Part shown: positions 1 through 7,523 of the stretch, one piece after another
Layout of the letters: every line of letters begins with the position of its first letter
How positions within the stretch are numbered: the stretch's first letter is position 1
NCBI GenBank assembly: GCA_947385185.1
Contig: CANDJX010000073.1
Location: 1 to 8,101 of the forward strand
DNA length: 8,101 nt
Source of the DNA: an uncultured Clostridia bacterium
GTDB lineage: Bacteria; Bacillota; Clostridia; Christensenellales; Pumilibacteraceae
Direction of reading: 5' to 3'
The notes under the pieces: model-generated
Databases searched by the model: none
The model's input: only the letters and a program-made list of their open reading frames with translations
Told to the model about the DNA's origin: nothing
Made by a program: the position numbers and the translations under genes

Positions 1-1
1 G

Positions 2-3000
2 AACGACGTGGACAGCGTAATGGCTTCGCTTCTCGGCATTCTGTCGTCCGAAAACTTCGATTCGGATAAGCTCGGCGCATATACGGGCTGGAAAGCGGAT
101 ACCGATCACGCGTCCATGCTTACCGCGGTCACGGACAGACAGTTCGCGGCGTTTTTCAACGATCTTGTTTTCGACTCCGGAATGATCGGAGGAATGGGGC
201 TCGGCGATTTGCTGGGCGGCGGGGACATAAGCGAAATGCTCGGTCTCGAACAGATAATCATCGAAAAGAACGAACCCGAAGCCGTTCTGCTTGCGGGCGA
301 ACCCGGAAGCGAAGACGCCGACACCGACGTATATATGACGATGACGGTGCGGGTAGATTTGCACAAAACGCTCGATTCGCTCGCTACGAAGCCCGAAAAC
401 GGACTGTTGGCTTCTCTCGGGTGGCTTATAAAAATATTCCTGCCGAAAGAAACGTACCTGTCTGTCACGGTGGATATGAGCGACGCGTCCAAAGGAATGT
501 CGCTTGAAATAAATTCGTTATCCGACGAAACTTGTTCGATGACGGCAAAAGAGGAGATACTCGGCAAATACGATACCGACGGCGACGGCGTAATTACCAG
601 AATGGAGCGCATTCTGGTTATCATAGAGTCGTTTTCGCAGCAGGATATCAACTCGCTTATAAATGAAAATTCGGGCGAATTCCTCGGTTATCTTTGCCGG
701 TCGGAAGGGAACGAAGGGTTCTGTTTCGCGGATGCGATCGACCTCGATTCGGTCGTCCGCACCGAGTCGGGCAATTCGTTTAAGATAGATATGTTCGGTA
801 TGCTTGCAGACGTACTGAACAGTCGGACGGGCGCCGACGCAAAGGCGGAGGACATAATAGTTCTTATGCAGGCGCTGGTTTGCTCGGACAGCGGCGCGGC
901 TTATGCCGGCGACGTGGCGCACCGTTCGGATTTATACTACGATCCGACGGCTGCGGACGTCAGACAGGCTCTTGCGACCTGCGGGTTCTCCTCGCTGTCC
1001 GACGTGAACACCGTCGAAAAATACGAACGGTTCGCCGCGGCATACGGCGCGATCTCGTACAGAGTGACGGGCGCGACGCTCGGCGACGGTTACGTCAATA
1101 TCTACGGCGACGAATTTATGTCCGCTCTCGAAAAAACGTATTGCCTTGATCTGAATAAATACGACGCAAGCGGCAGCCCTACGGGCGAACGCTATTCGTT
1201 CTCCGAAGTCGCGGCGCTTTTCGGTATTTCGGGCGACGGCGTCGCCGATCTTAAACTGACCGAACTTTTCGACGGCGCGAAGCTCGCGGAAGCGGCGAAG
1301 CCCGGCGAAGATCCCGAAAAACTCGAGGTCACGGACAGAATGCTCGGCGCGATACTTACCGAACTCATGCCCGACGTTATCGACGAATCGTTCGCGTCAT
1401 ACGATATACGGCTCCGCACTCTTAAGATTTCCGCGGAGCAGGTCGGGGACGCGACGCATTCGATAGTTACCGTCATGATTACGCTCGATTTCGGCGGAAT
1501 GATAGAAGGCGACATAGCGGAAATGCTCGGCGGAGTTATTCCGGACGAAGTCGCGGTCGGACTGTCCGTCGATATGACCCCGGGCATAACGAAAGAAGAA
1601 CGTCTGCCCGCGATTCTATCGAATTACAATAATATTTCGAGCGCGGGCGACGCAAGCGTTCTGAACGGTCTGACGTCGGGGGAATTGCTCGACGCATTGA
1701 AGCGCATACTTCCGTCCGTGGACATCGAAGGCATGGTATCGTCCGTTTCGGACGGACTCGGCGACGTGGCGGACAATATGTTTGAAACACTGCCGGGATT
1801 CCGTTTCGTTCCGTCGACCGACGATTCTTACGGTTATGCCGAACTTCCGGACATATTCGATCTTGCGGTTGATTTCCTCGAGCTCGATACCGGCGACTAC
1901 GCGATTTCGGCGGAAGAACTTCGCGGCGTGATAGATTATATCGTCAATTTCGACGGAAACCCGCCCGCAGTCGACGCTGACGTTACGCCGTTCCTCAAGC
2001 AGATACAGCAGAACTATTATATCGCCAACAGAACGGGCGGCGCGGCTGCGGCGCTTACGTCGTTCGACGATCTGTTCGAAACGCTGAACGGGGAATTTTC
2101 CACCTCGCTTCTCCGTCTCGGTAAAGCCGAAACGTACGAGTATCCGGACGGAGCCGAGCGGTTTATGGGTATGTTATACGACAACCGCGGAGCGGACGAA
2201 CTCGGCGTAGAATTAAGCGAGAGCGCGCTGCTCGGCATTATGCTCGACAAATTGAGCGGGAGCGGGTTCGAATCCGTAAATAAATTCGCCCGTCTGATCG
2301 GCACGGACGTTACCGCCGACGGCATTACGATCGGTATCGAAATAATCATGTCCGAGATGATGAGCGAAGAATATATCCGAATGATGGGTTGCGACTCGGT
2401 TTATGCCGAACTCGCGATCAGACTCAAGGGCGAAGGCGCGGTCGTAAACAACGAATATTACGCAACGTCGATAAAGATCAACGGCGAGGGCGAAAGCGGA
2501 TCGAATTACGCCGTGCTCATGAAACTGCTCCGACATTTCGGCGCGGAAGCGTTCGACCTCGATTCGATCGCGCTCGACGTGGGCAAAGCGGCTTACCAGT
2601 CGCTTTCGCAGCTTGATACTGCCGGTATAAATTACACGCTCGACGCTTCGGGCGGAAAAATAGTATTCCCGTCGTTCTATGAATATATGGCGGATATGCT
2701 CGGGGTCGACGGCGCGGTTTATACCGCGGAGGACATGAAAGCCGCCGTTCAGGGAATAAACGCGCGCATAAACGGCGCGGAAGCGGGCGATTATTATATC
2801 GACGGTACGAATTCTTATAATTACTCGTCCGCCGAAATAGTGCTTAACCCTCTTGCCGCAAGCTGGAGCTATCCGGGAGACGTTACGGTCGTCGGTTCGG
2901 ACGTGGCGATGACCGATTCGAAGTTCGGACGGTTCGTGACCGACGTCGGAGTAGTCCCTATAGCGCTCGGAAGCCCCGAACAGTTCGTCGGCATACCCTC

Positions 3001-3466
3001 GGGCGCGGATAAGGGCAACGCCGCGGCGGTGCAGGCGATGCTCGAGCGGTTCGCTCCGGGTAAGTTCGTCGACGGCGATTACGTCGTATTTACCTTCCTT
3101 ACCGATATGAGCGAACTGTTCTCCGCAAGCAATCCCGACGCGGAACTTTCGGGACTCTTGCCCGACAACGCGTATATGACGCTCGTGTTCTCGTATAATA
3201 AGGGCGCCGCACAGCCGCTTACGTTTGAAGATTTCATCATCAACGGAATGACGGAAAGGGTACGCGACCTGCTTATAGGCGAGATATGCGGCGTAGATAT
3301 AGCCGGGCTTATCGGAGGCGGCGGACAGATAGCCGCGCACGCGAACGACGCAAGTTCGCTCATATCCGATTACGACTTCTCTATAAGCGTGTACAACGGC
3401 GACGGGGGATGCGGCACGATCACTTTGCCTGCGGATCAGGTCACCGGTAAATTATCGATAACTTAA
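2..3466 (+). CDS. Large modular EF-hand-containing protein, N-terminus missing (unknown family)
   Basis: I do not recognise this family. The frame is open to the left edge, so the GTG at 8 is probably internal; at least 1,152 residues are visible (numbered here from that GTG). Residues 189-200 are a canonical EF-hand loop, D-x-D-x-D-G-x-I-x-x-x-E, predicted to bind calcium. Looser relatives of this loop-plus-helix segment start near residues 386, 627 and 879. A beta-rich motif of the type L/I-P-x-x-x-Y-x-x-V-x-V-D-M-S/T occurs at 145-158 and 511-524, with weaker versions near 794-806 and 1051-1063. This suggests a tandem array of roughly 250-residue units, each with a beta part and a helical part. 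The protein is acidic and has no obvious membrane segment or sortase signal in the visible part; a signal peptide cannot be judged. An extracytoplasmic location is inference only. Its stop overlaps the recF start, so they share an mRNA. Confidence 0.85.
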   Translation, partial: NDVDSVMASLLGILSSENFDSDKLGAYTGWKADTDHASMLTAVTDRQFAAFFNDLVFDSGMIGGMGLGDLLGGGDISEMLGLEQIIIEKNEPEAVLLAGEPGSEDADTDVYMTMTVRVDLHKTLDSLATKPENGLLASLGWLIKIFLPKETYLSVTVDMSDASKGMSLEINSLSDETCSMTAKEEILGKYDTDGDGVITRMERILVIIESFSQQDINSLINENSGEFLGYLCRSEGNEGFCFADAIDLDSVVRTESGNSFKIDMFGMLADVLNSRTGADAKAEDIIVLMQALVCSDSGAAYAGDVAHRSDLYYDPTAADVRQALATCGFSSLSDVNTVEKYERFAAAYGAISYRVTGATLGDGYVNIYGDEFMSALEKTYCLDLNKYDASGSPTGERYSFSEVAALFGISGDGVADLKLTELFDGAKLAEAAKPGEDPEKLEVTDRMLGAILTELMPDVIDESFASYDIRLRTLKISAEQVGDATHSIVTVMITLDFGGMIEGDIAEMLGGVIPDEVAVGLSVDMTPGITKEERLPAILSNYNNISSAGDASVLNGLTSGELLDALKRILPSVDIEGMVSSVSDGLGDVADNMFETLPGFRFVPSTDDSYGYAELPDIFDLAVDFLELDTGDYAISAEELRGVIDYIVNFDGNPPAVDADVTPFLKQIQQNYYIANRTGGAAAALTSFDDLFETLNGEFSTSLLRLGKAETYEYPDGAERFMGMLYDNRGADELGVELSESALLGIMLDKLSGSGFESVNKFARLIGTDVTADGITIGIEIIMSEMMSEEYIRMMGCDSVYAELAIRLKGEGAVVNNEYYATSIKINGEGESGSNYAVLMKLLRHFGAEAFDLDSIALDVGKAAYQSLSQLDTAGINYTLDASGGKIVFPSFYEYMADMLGVDGAVYTAEDMKAAVQGINARINGAEAGDYYIDGTNSYNYSSAEIVLNPLAASWSYPGDVTVVGSDVAMTDSKFGRFVTDVGVVPIALGSPEQFVGIPSGADKGNAAAVQAMLERFAPGKFVDGDYVVFTFLTDMSELFSASNPDAELSGLLPDNAYMTLVFSYNKGAAQPLTFEDFIINGMTERVRDLLIGEICGVDIAGLIGGGGQIAAHANDASSLISDYDFSISVYNGDGGCGTITLPADQVTGKLSIT
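572..607 (+). other. Canonical EF-hand / dockerin-type calcium-binding loop in the large protein
   Basis: The twelve codons encode DTDGDGVITRME. Acidic ligands sit at loop positions 1, 3, 5 and 12, glycine at 6 and isoleucine at 8, matching the EF-hand loop consensus at every key position. A hydrophobic helix follows (ILVIIESF). It is the only intact loop in the visible protein. Confidence 0.75.
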
Positions 3467-3468
3467 TG
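3464..3468 (+). promoter_or_regulatory. TAATG stop/start overlap coupling the large gene to recF
   Basis: The TAA stop of the large protein and the ATG of recF share one base. The preceding 20 bases have no purine-rich ribosome-binding site, so recF translation probably depends on ribosomes finishing the upstream gene. The overlap is seen directly; the coupling is inferred. Confidence 0.7.
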
Positions 3469-4548
3469 CGAATAGAACGACTGACAATCAGAAATTACAG
3501 GAATTACGCTTCCGCCGACGTTACGCCCGGCGGAGGCGTCAATCTGTTTGTGGGGAATAACGCTCAGGGCAAGACCAATCTGCTCGAAAGTATTTATCTC
3601 GCGTCGGTCGGTCGGAGCGCGCGCACTCCGCGCTGGCAGGAACTTATCAAGTGGAACGAGTCCGAAGCGCTCGTGCGCGTCGTCGTAAAAAAGGACGTCG
3701 GGCGCGACGGCGTGGAAATCAGACTCGACAGGGAAAAGCGCGTAGCGATCAACGGCTTGCCCGTTACGCGTATAGGCGAACTTATGGGCGTGCTCAAGAC
3801 GGTGTTGTTTTCTCCCGACGAACTGCGGATAGTGAAAGAGGGACCGGGCGAGCGCAGGCGGTTCGTCGATATTGCCTTATGCCAATTGTCCAAAGCGTAT
3901 TTTTACGCGCTCACGAGGTATAACAAAATACTCGCGCAAAGGAACAAACTGCTTAAAAACAATCCCACGGACGACGCGTTGACGGTTTGGGATATGCAGC
4001 TCGCGAGGGAAGGCGCACGGGTGATAAAGACCCGCCGCGGATTCGTCGGACGCCTGAGCCCTCTTGCCGAAGCCGTGCACCGCGACATAACGGGCAGCGA
4101 AACTCTGACGCTCGGTTACGAGGGTATAGCAGGGGAAAGCGCGGAGGAAATAGAAACGAATTTTATGGCGGCGCTCGTCAAAAGCCGGGCGCGCGACCGG
4201 ATGTTCATGCTGACGCACGTCGGACCTCAACGCGACGATCTCGCGATCGCGGCGGACGGCATAGACCTGCGTTCTTACGGCTCGCAGGGACAGCAAAGGA
4301 GCGCTGCGCTTTCTCTCAAACTGGCGGAAATGGAACTTCTCAAAGCGGAGAGCGGCGAATATCCCGTGCTTCTTCTCGACGACGTGCTCAGTGAACTCGA
4401 TTCTTACCGCCAGACCAAACTTTTATCGCATATAAAAGCGTATCAGACCATAATCACCTGTACGTCGGTTCCCGACGACGTGCGCGAAAAACTCGGAGAT
4501 ATAACCGAATTTTCCGTGACGGCGGGTTCGGTCGGGCTTATAAAATAA
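3466..4548 (+). CDS. recF: RecF, DNA replication/repair ATPase (SMC/ABC-type)
   Basis: RecF binds gapped DNA and, with RecO and RecR, helps load RecA at stalled forks and single-strand gaps in the cytoplasm. The 360-residue length is normal for the family. The N-terminus is typical (MRIERLTIRNYRNY). The Walker A motif GNNAQGKT lies at residues 30-37, the ABC signature YGSQGQQRS at 271-279, and Walker B with D-loop (LLLDDVLSELD) at about 302-312, so the ATPase looks intact. The ATG overlaps the upstream stop as TAATG and no good Shine-Dalgarno sequence precedes it, which suggests translation by termination-reinitiation from the large upstream gene. The neighbourhood is unusual: in many bacteria recF sits beside dnaN and gyrB, but here it lies between a huge unrecognised gene and nadE. 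Confidence 0.96.
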   Translation: MRIERLTIRNYRNYASADVTPGGGVNLFVGNNAQGKTNLLESIYLASVGRSARTPRWQELIKWNESEALVRVVVKKDVGRDGVEIRLDREKRVAINGLPVTRIGELMGVLKTVLFSPDELRIVKEGPGERRRFVDIALCQLSKAYFYALTRYNKILAQRNKLLKNNPTDDALTVWDMQLAREGARVIKTRRGFVGRLSPLAEAVHRDITGSETLTLGYEGIAGESAEEIETNFMAALVKSRARDRMFMLTHVGPQRDDLAIAADGIDLRSYGSQGQQRSAALSLKLAEMELLKAESGEYPVLLLDDVLSELDSYRQTKLLSHIKAYQTIITCTSVPDDVREKLGDITEFSVTAGSVGLIK

Positions 4549-4557
4549 ACATCTTAC

Positions 4558-4575
4558 GGAGGAATGCCGGAAAGG
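4558..4575 (+). promoter_or_regulatory. Possible ribosome-binding region for nadE, oddly placed
   Basis: A strong GGAGG lies at 4558-4562 but is 26 bases from the nadE ATG, too far for normal use. It abuts an out-of-frame ATG at 4564. The nearest alternative is AAAGG at 4571-4575, 13 bases from the start. The start itself is secure from protein homology; which element is used is uncertain. Confidence 0.35.
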
Positions 4576-4588
4576 CAATCGAAAGCAC

Positions 4589-6460
4589 ATGAAAGACGGA
4601 ATATACAAAATAGCGGCGGGTACGCCGCATATCGCGCTCGGCGATCCGCACGCGAACGGTGCGGAAATCATGCGTCTGATCGACGAGGCGGAAAAGCTCG
4701 GCGCAAGCGTGCTCGTTCTGCCCGAGCTCTGTACTACGGGTTATACCTGCGGGGATCTGTTTTTGCTCGACAGTCTGATTTCGGGCTCCGAAGAAGCAAT
4801 CGACGCGATCGCGGCGCATACCGAAAGCAAGGATATGCTCGTCGTTCTCGGCGCGCCCGTTCCGTTCCGCGGCAAGCTGTACAGCTGCGCGGTGCATATC
4901 TTCCGCGGCAAAGTCATAGGCGTGGTCGCGAAATCGAATATACCGAATTATTCGGAATTTTACGAGTCGCGGATGTTTACCGCATGGGAAGGCGAAAACG
5001 CCCGCATGGAAAACTATGATTGTCCGATCGGCGCGAAATTGATTTTCAGGCAGGAAGGCGGCGAACTCACGGTGTCGAGCGAAGTGTGCGAGGATCTCTG
5101 GGTTCCCGATTCGCCGTCCGTCCGTCACGCGCTCGGCGGAGCGCTTCTTATATGCAATACATCGGCGTCGAACGAAACCATATCCAAAGCGGATTACCGC
5201 CGCTCGCTCGTCGCCATGCAGTCGGCGAAACTTTGCTCTGCTTACGCATACGCCGATGCGGGCGCGGGCGAATCTACGACGGATACCGTATATTCCGGAC
5301 ACAACGTAATAGCGTCGAACGGAAGTATTCTTGCCGAAGGCAGACTGTTCGGCGACGAACTGATTGTCGCGGATATAGATTTGCGACATCTGGCGCACGA
5401 CAGGCGGAGAATGACGAGCTTCGGCGCGTATAAAGCGGACGGCTACGAAATCGTGACGTTCGCGCTTAAAATGCGTGAAACCGAATTTACGGAGAAACCG
5501 GACGCAAACCCATTCGTACCCGCCGTTCGCACGGAGCTTGACAAGCGCGCGGAGGATATACTCCGCTTGCAAACGGCGGGGCTCATAGGCAGAATGTCGA
5601 ATTGCCGCATAAAAAAATGCGTCGTCGGAGTAAGCGGCGGACTGGACAGTACTCTCGCGGTCCTGGTCGCCTGTCGCGCGGCCGACGCGCTTAAATTTCC
5701 GCGAAAATCGGTCGTCGCCGTCACAATGCCGTGTTTCGGAACGACTTCGCGCACGAAGTCGAACGCCGAAAAAACGAGCGAGCTGCTCGGAACCGATTTC
5801 CGTACCGTCGATATAGGCGAAAGCGTGCGTTTGCACCTTCGCGACATAGGTCACGACGGGATCACGACGGACGTGACTTACGAGAACGCGCAGGCGCGCG
5901 AAAGAACGCAGGTGCTGTTCGATATTGCCAACGCGGAGAAGGGCATAGTCGTCGGTACGGGAGATTTGTCCGAACTCGCGCTCGGTTGGTGTACGTATAA
6001 CGGCGACCACATGAGTTCTTACGCCGTAAACGCGTCGGTGCCGAAAACGCTCGTCCGTCATCTCGTAGCATACGAAGCCGGGCGTCTGCCCGCGCTTAAA
6101 GAGGTGCTTACGGACGTTCTCGATACGCCGATAAGTCCCGAATTGCTCCCCACGGACAGCAAGACGGTCGTGCAACCGACGGAGGAGATTGTCGGACCGT
6201 ACGAACTTCACGATTTCTTTCTTTATCATCTGATCCGTTGGGGAACGTCCAAGTCAAAAATATTCAGGCTTGCCGTCGCGGCATGGGGGGATAAGTATCC
6301 GCCCGAAACGATAGACAAGTGGCTTACCGTCTTTCTTCGTCGGTTCTATTCTTCCGCGTTCAAACGCTCGTGTCAGCCGGACGGAGCGAAAATCGGTTCG
6401 GTGTCGCTTTCTCCGCGCGGGGACTGGCGTATGCCGAGCGACTGCAACGTCATCGAATAA
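4589..6460 (+). CDS. nadE: Glutamine-hydrolysing NAD+ synthetase
   Basis: This enzyme performs the last step of NAD+ synthesis: it amidates nicotinic acid adenine dinucleotide using ATP and ammonia released from glutamine. At 623 residues it is the long, two-domain form. The N-terminal nitrilase-like glutaminase (about 1-270) has the expected Glu-Lys-Cys triad: E46 in LPELCTTGY, K115 in VAKSNIPNY and C167 in SEVCEDLW. The C-terminal synthetase has the pyrophosphate-binding loop SGGLDS at 349-354, followed by the conserved TYENAQARERTQ, GTGDLSELALGW and YNGDHMSSY blocks. The C-terminus (SPRGDWRMPSDC) is also typical, so the enzyme appears complete. The start MKDGIYKIAAGTP matches family N-termini, and no other in-frame start lies between it and the recF stop. 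It starts 40 bases after recF on the same strand and probably shares its transcript. Confidence 0.96.
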   Translation: MKDGIYKIAAGTPHIALGDPHANGAEIMRLIDEAEKLGASVLVLPELCTTGYTCGDLFLLDSLISGSEEAIDAIAAHTESKDMLVVLGAPVPFRGKLYSCAVHIFRGKVIGVVAKSNIPNYSEFYESRMFTAWEGENARMENYDCPIGAKLIFRQEGGELTVSSEVCEDLWVPDSPSVRHALGGALLICNTSASNETISKADYRRSLVAMQSAKLCSAYAYADAGAGESTTDTVYSGHNVIASNGSILAEGRLFGDELIVADIDLRHLAHDRRRMTSFGAYKADGYEIVTFALKMRETEFTEKPDANPFVPAVRTELDKRAEDILRLQTAGLIGRMSNCRIKKCVVGVSGGLDSTLAVLVACRAADALKFPRKSVVAVTMPCFGTTSRTKSNAEKTSELLGTDFRTVDIGESVRLHLRDIGHDGITTDVTYENAQARERTQVLFDIANAEKGIVVGTGDLSELALGWCTYNGDHMSSYAVNASVPKTLVRHLVAYEAGRLPALKEVLTDVLDTPISPELLPTDSKTVVQPTEEIVGPYELHDFFLYHLIRWGTSKSKIFRLAVAAWGDKYPPETIDKWLTVFLRRFYSSAFKRSCQPDGAKIGSVSLSPRGDWRMPSDCNVIE

Positions 6461-6489
6461 TAATCCGAAAAATTTTGCGTAAAAGGCGT

Positions 6490-6512
6490 ATTCTTAATGC
6501 TAATTTAAGAAT
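6490..6512. promoter_or_regulatory. Inverted repeat beside a TATAAT box (possible operator or small hairpin)
   Basis: TTCTTAA (6491-6497) and TTAAGAA (6505-6511) are perfect inverse complements separated by 7 bases, extended one pair by A6490/T6512. The site sits where the -35 of the following TATAAT would be. That TATAAT has no recognisable -35, which fits a regulator-dependent promoter. It has no T-tract, so it is not a good terminator. Confidence 0.35.
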
Positions 6513-6519
6513 GTCGGGT

Positions 6520-6525
6520 TATAAT
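6520..6525 (+). promoter_or_regulatory. Candidate -10 box (TATAAT) for a small RNA
   Basis: This is a perfect -10 hexamer. No good -35 is found 15-19 bases upstream and there is no extended TG motif. Transcription would start near 6532, running into the hairpins that end in six Ts at 6641-6646. Confidence 0.35.
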
Positions 6526-6646
6526 TCGGGTGTAAGAAGCAAACGGAACGCGCTTTTTACACTCGACTCAGCCGTATCATCCATCCTCAGAGATCCTGCA
6601 GAAAATTTCGCGAAAGCGAGATAGGTAAAGCGGGATCTCCTTTTTT
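6526..6646 (+). ncRNA. Candidate structured small RNA, or structured nadE 3' UTR, ending in an intrinsic terminator
   Basis: Two folds are visible by hand. The first pairs 6526-6540 with 6552-6566, a 15-bp stem with two G-U pairs and an 11-base loop. The second pairs 6590-6599 with 6630-6639 (one G-U) and encloses a nested hairpin 6605-6611/6616-6622 capped by a GAAA tetraloop; a purine-rich internal loop (AGAAA opposite AGGTAAA) lies between them. Six Ts follow directly. The first loop (ACGG, 6543-6546) could pair with CCGT at 6572-6575 as a pseudoknot. No same-strand gene follows that it could lead, so a riboswitch is unlikely. It does not match SRP RNA, RNase P RNA, tmRNA or 6S RNA as I know them. 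It may be an independent RNA or just the end of the nadE transcript. Confidence 0.45.
6590..6646 (+). terminator. Branched intrinsic terminator
   Basis: The ten-base-pair outer stem GAGATCCTGC / GCGGGATCTC is followed by one C and then six Ts (6641-6646). Unlike a simple terminator it encloses a second hairpin with a GNRA loop. It would end transcripts from nadE or from the candidate promoter at 6520. Confidence 0.6.
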
Positions 6647-6666
6647 ATTCCGCGCGTAATATCTCA

Positions 6667-6748
6667 TGTCATTCCGAGCGCAGCCGAGGAATCTATTGAT
6701 TTTTTAGATTTCTTCGCGCGCGGCAAATGCCGCTTAGTCGAAATGACA
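6667..6748. repeat. Palindromic intergenic repeat, copy 1 (TGTCATTCCGAGCG...CGAAATGACA)
   Basis: The ends are inverted repeats: TGTCATTCCGA and its imperfect complement at 6738-6748 (TCGAAATGACA). The inner parts AGGAATCT and AGATTTCT also pair, and GCGGCA/TGCCGC forms a small side hairpin near the right end, so the whole 82-bp unit can fold on itself. The left arm matches the copy at 7703 with only about three differences in 28 bases. The arms belong to a widespread class of intergenic palindromes that, when mistranslated, give HPERSEGS-like peptides. Function unknown. Confidence 0.8.
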
Positions 6749-6786
6749 GTGGCGAACGCGCCGCGGCGATATAATGTAAATAGCAA

Positions 6787-6803
6787 ACTCCGGTCGAAGT
6801 GAC
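6787..6803. repeat. Degenerate solitary right arm of the palindromic repeat
   Basis: CTCCGGTCGAAGTGAC (6788-6803) matches the right arm of the 7703 element (CTCCGGTCGAAATGAC) with one difference, but it has no left arm of its own. It lies about 40 bases after copy 1, as the extra right arms do in the array near 7800. Confidence 0.55.
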
Positions 6804-6828
6804 GAGAGTCTGTAATATAAAAAGTGCA

Positions 6829-6863
6829 AATAAAAAAGTGTCGGCATTCGACACTTTTTTATT
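6829..6863. terminator. Bidirectional intrinsic terminator between convergent genes
   Basis: A perfect 15-bp stem (6829-6843 with 6849-6863) has core AGTGTCG / CGACACT and a 5-base loop. An A-run precedes and a T-run follows it, so it terminates on either strand. It lies between nadE (plus) and the membrane-protein gene (minus), whose 3' ends face each other. Confidence 0.88.
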
Positions 6864-6897
6864 GTATATATTCGGAATATATTTTATAATTACATTG

Positions 6898-6913
6898 AAA
6901 ATCGAAAGATTTT
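6898..6913. repeat. Small AT-rich hairpin with GAAA loop
   Basis: AAAATC and GATTTT pair around GAAA, in the 3' flank of the minus-strand gene. The stem is short and AT-rich, so it is at most an auxiliary 3'-end structure for that transcript. Confidence 0.3.
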
Positions 6914-6983
6914 GATAAAATTTACGTAACTTACATACGTAGGATTTTATTGCGGTTCTTCGAATTTTTTAATGTCTGTTATA

Positions 6984-7370
6984 TTATTTAACGCGATGAT
7001 GTTTACATAAATATATAAAACGAATGACTTTAATTATAAACGCAAGCGCGACGACGGAAACATAAACAATCACCAATACACCGTAGAACAGATTTTGTTC
7101 GTGGCTAAACATATAAGGGGACAAGAAAACATACCAACATGTATAAATAACAGTAAGGGCAAAGACAACGATTTTTACGCAATAAGTCAAAAATGAAAAT
7201 ATATATTTACTGTTTATTTGAATTATAAATTGTATTACCGAAAAAACAATATAAACAATGTACGAGGGGCGCAGTCCGCCCTCTCCCCAAACTGCGGACA
7301 TAACGAATATCACCGTCAATGCGACACAGACCGCTATCAATAATATTTGATCGAATAGTTGTTTTTTCAT
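6984..7370 (-). CDS. Small four-helix integral membrane protein, unknown function
   Basis: The 128-residue protein is not recognised. It starts MKKQLFDQ and has four hydrophobic stretches suited to membrane helices, at about residues 8-28, 37-53, 60-83 and 95-116. It ends in a basic tail (KHHRVK), and no catalytic or metal-binding motif is visible. The gene is much more AT-rich than the genes to its left, consistent with a different origin. The ATG at 7370 has only a weak ribosome-binding site, but no other ATG, GTG or TTG lies in frame before an upstream stop at 7443-7445. A perfect sigma-A promoter lies upstream, giving an untranslated leader of about 110 bases. It is a lone gene, convergent with nadE. 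It could be a small transport, immunity or stress membrane protein, but nothing in the sequence decides between these. Confidence 0.72.
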   Translation of the reverse strand: MKKQLFDQILLIAVCVALTVIFVMSAVWGEGGLRPSYIVYIVFSVIQFIIQINSKYIFSFLTYCVKIVVFALTVIYTCWYVFLSPYMFSHEQNLFYGVLVIVYVSVVALAFIIKVIRFIYLCKHHRVK

Positions 7371-7489
7371 AACTATATGTTTGTATGTAGCATAACATAA
7401 TTCGGAGCAATACCACTCTGTAGAATCTGAATTTTTTTTATCCTACCTTGTTTGTATTCCTATACGATTATTTCATCCTCGGTTTTATA

Positions 7490-7518
7490 ATTATACAATA
7501 TTCCGAGAATAGTGTCAA
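7490..7518 (-). promoter_or_regulatory. Consensus sigma-A promoter of the membrane-protein gene
   Basis: Read on the minus strand, TTGACA (7518-7513) and TATAAT (7495-7490) are both perfect hexamers separated by exactly 17 bases. Transcription would start near 7483. CTCGG/CCGAG (7479-7483 and 7503-7507) flanks the -10 as a short inverted repeat and might be a repressor site. Confidence 0.87.
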
Positions 7519-7523
7519 CATTT

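Noticed and set aside
2213..3340. Minus-strand open frame (375 residues) inside the large gene
   Set aside because: Same codon-bias shadow effect, with an Arg/Tyr/His-rich nonsense-like composition.
3466..4548. Replication origin near recF
   Set aside because: No DnaA boxes, dnaA, dnaN or gyrB were seen, so recF alone does not mark an origin here.
4538..6229. Long minus-strand open frame (563 residues) opposite nadE
   Set aside because: It lies wholly antisense to a gene with unmistakable catalytic motifs, is rich in Arg/His/Tyr as expected from the complement of biased codons, and shows no domain.
6526..6646. Riboswitch or T-box leader
   Set aside because: No same-strand gene follows in the window, and no known aptamer or T-box sequence was recognised.
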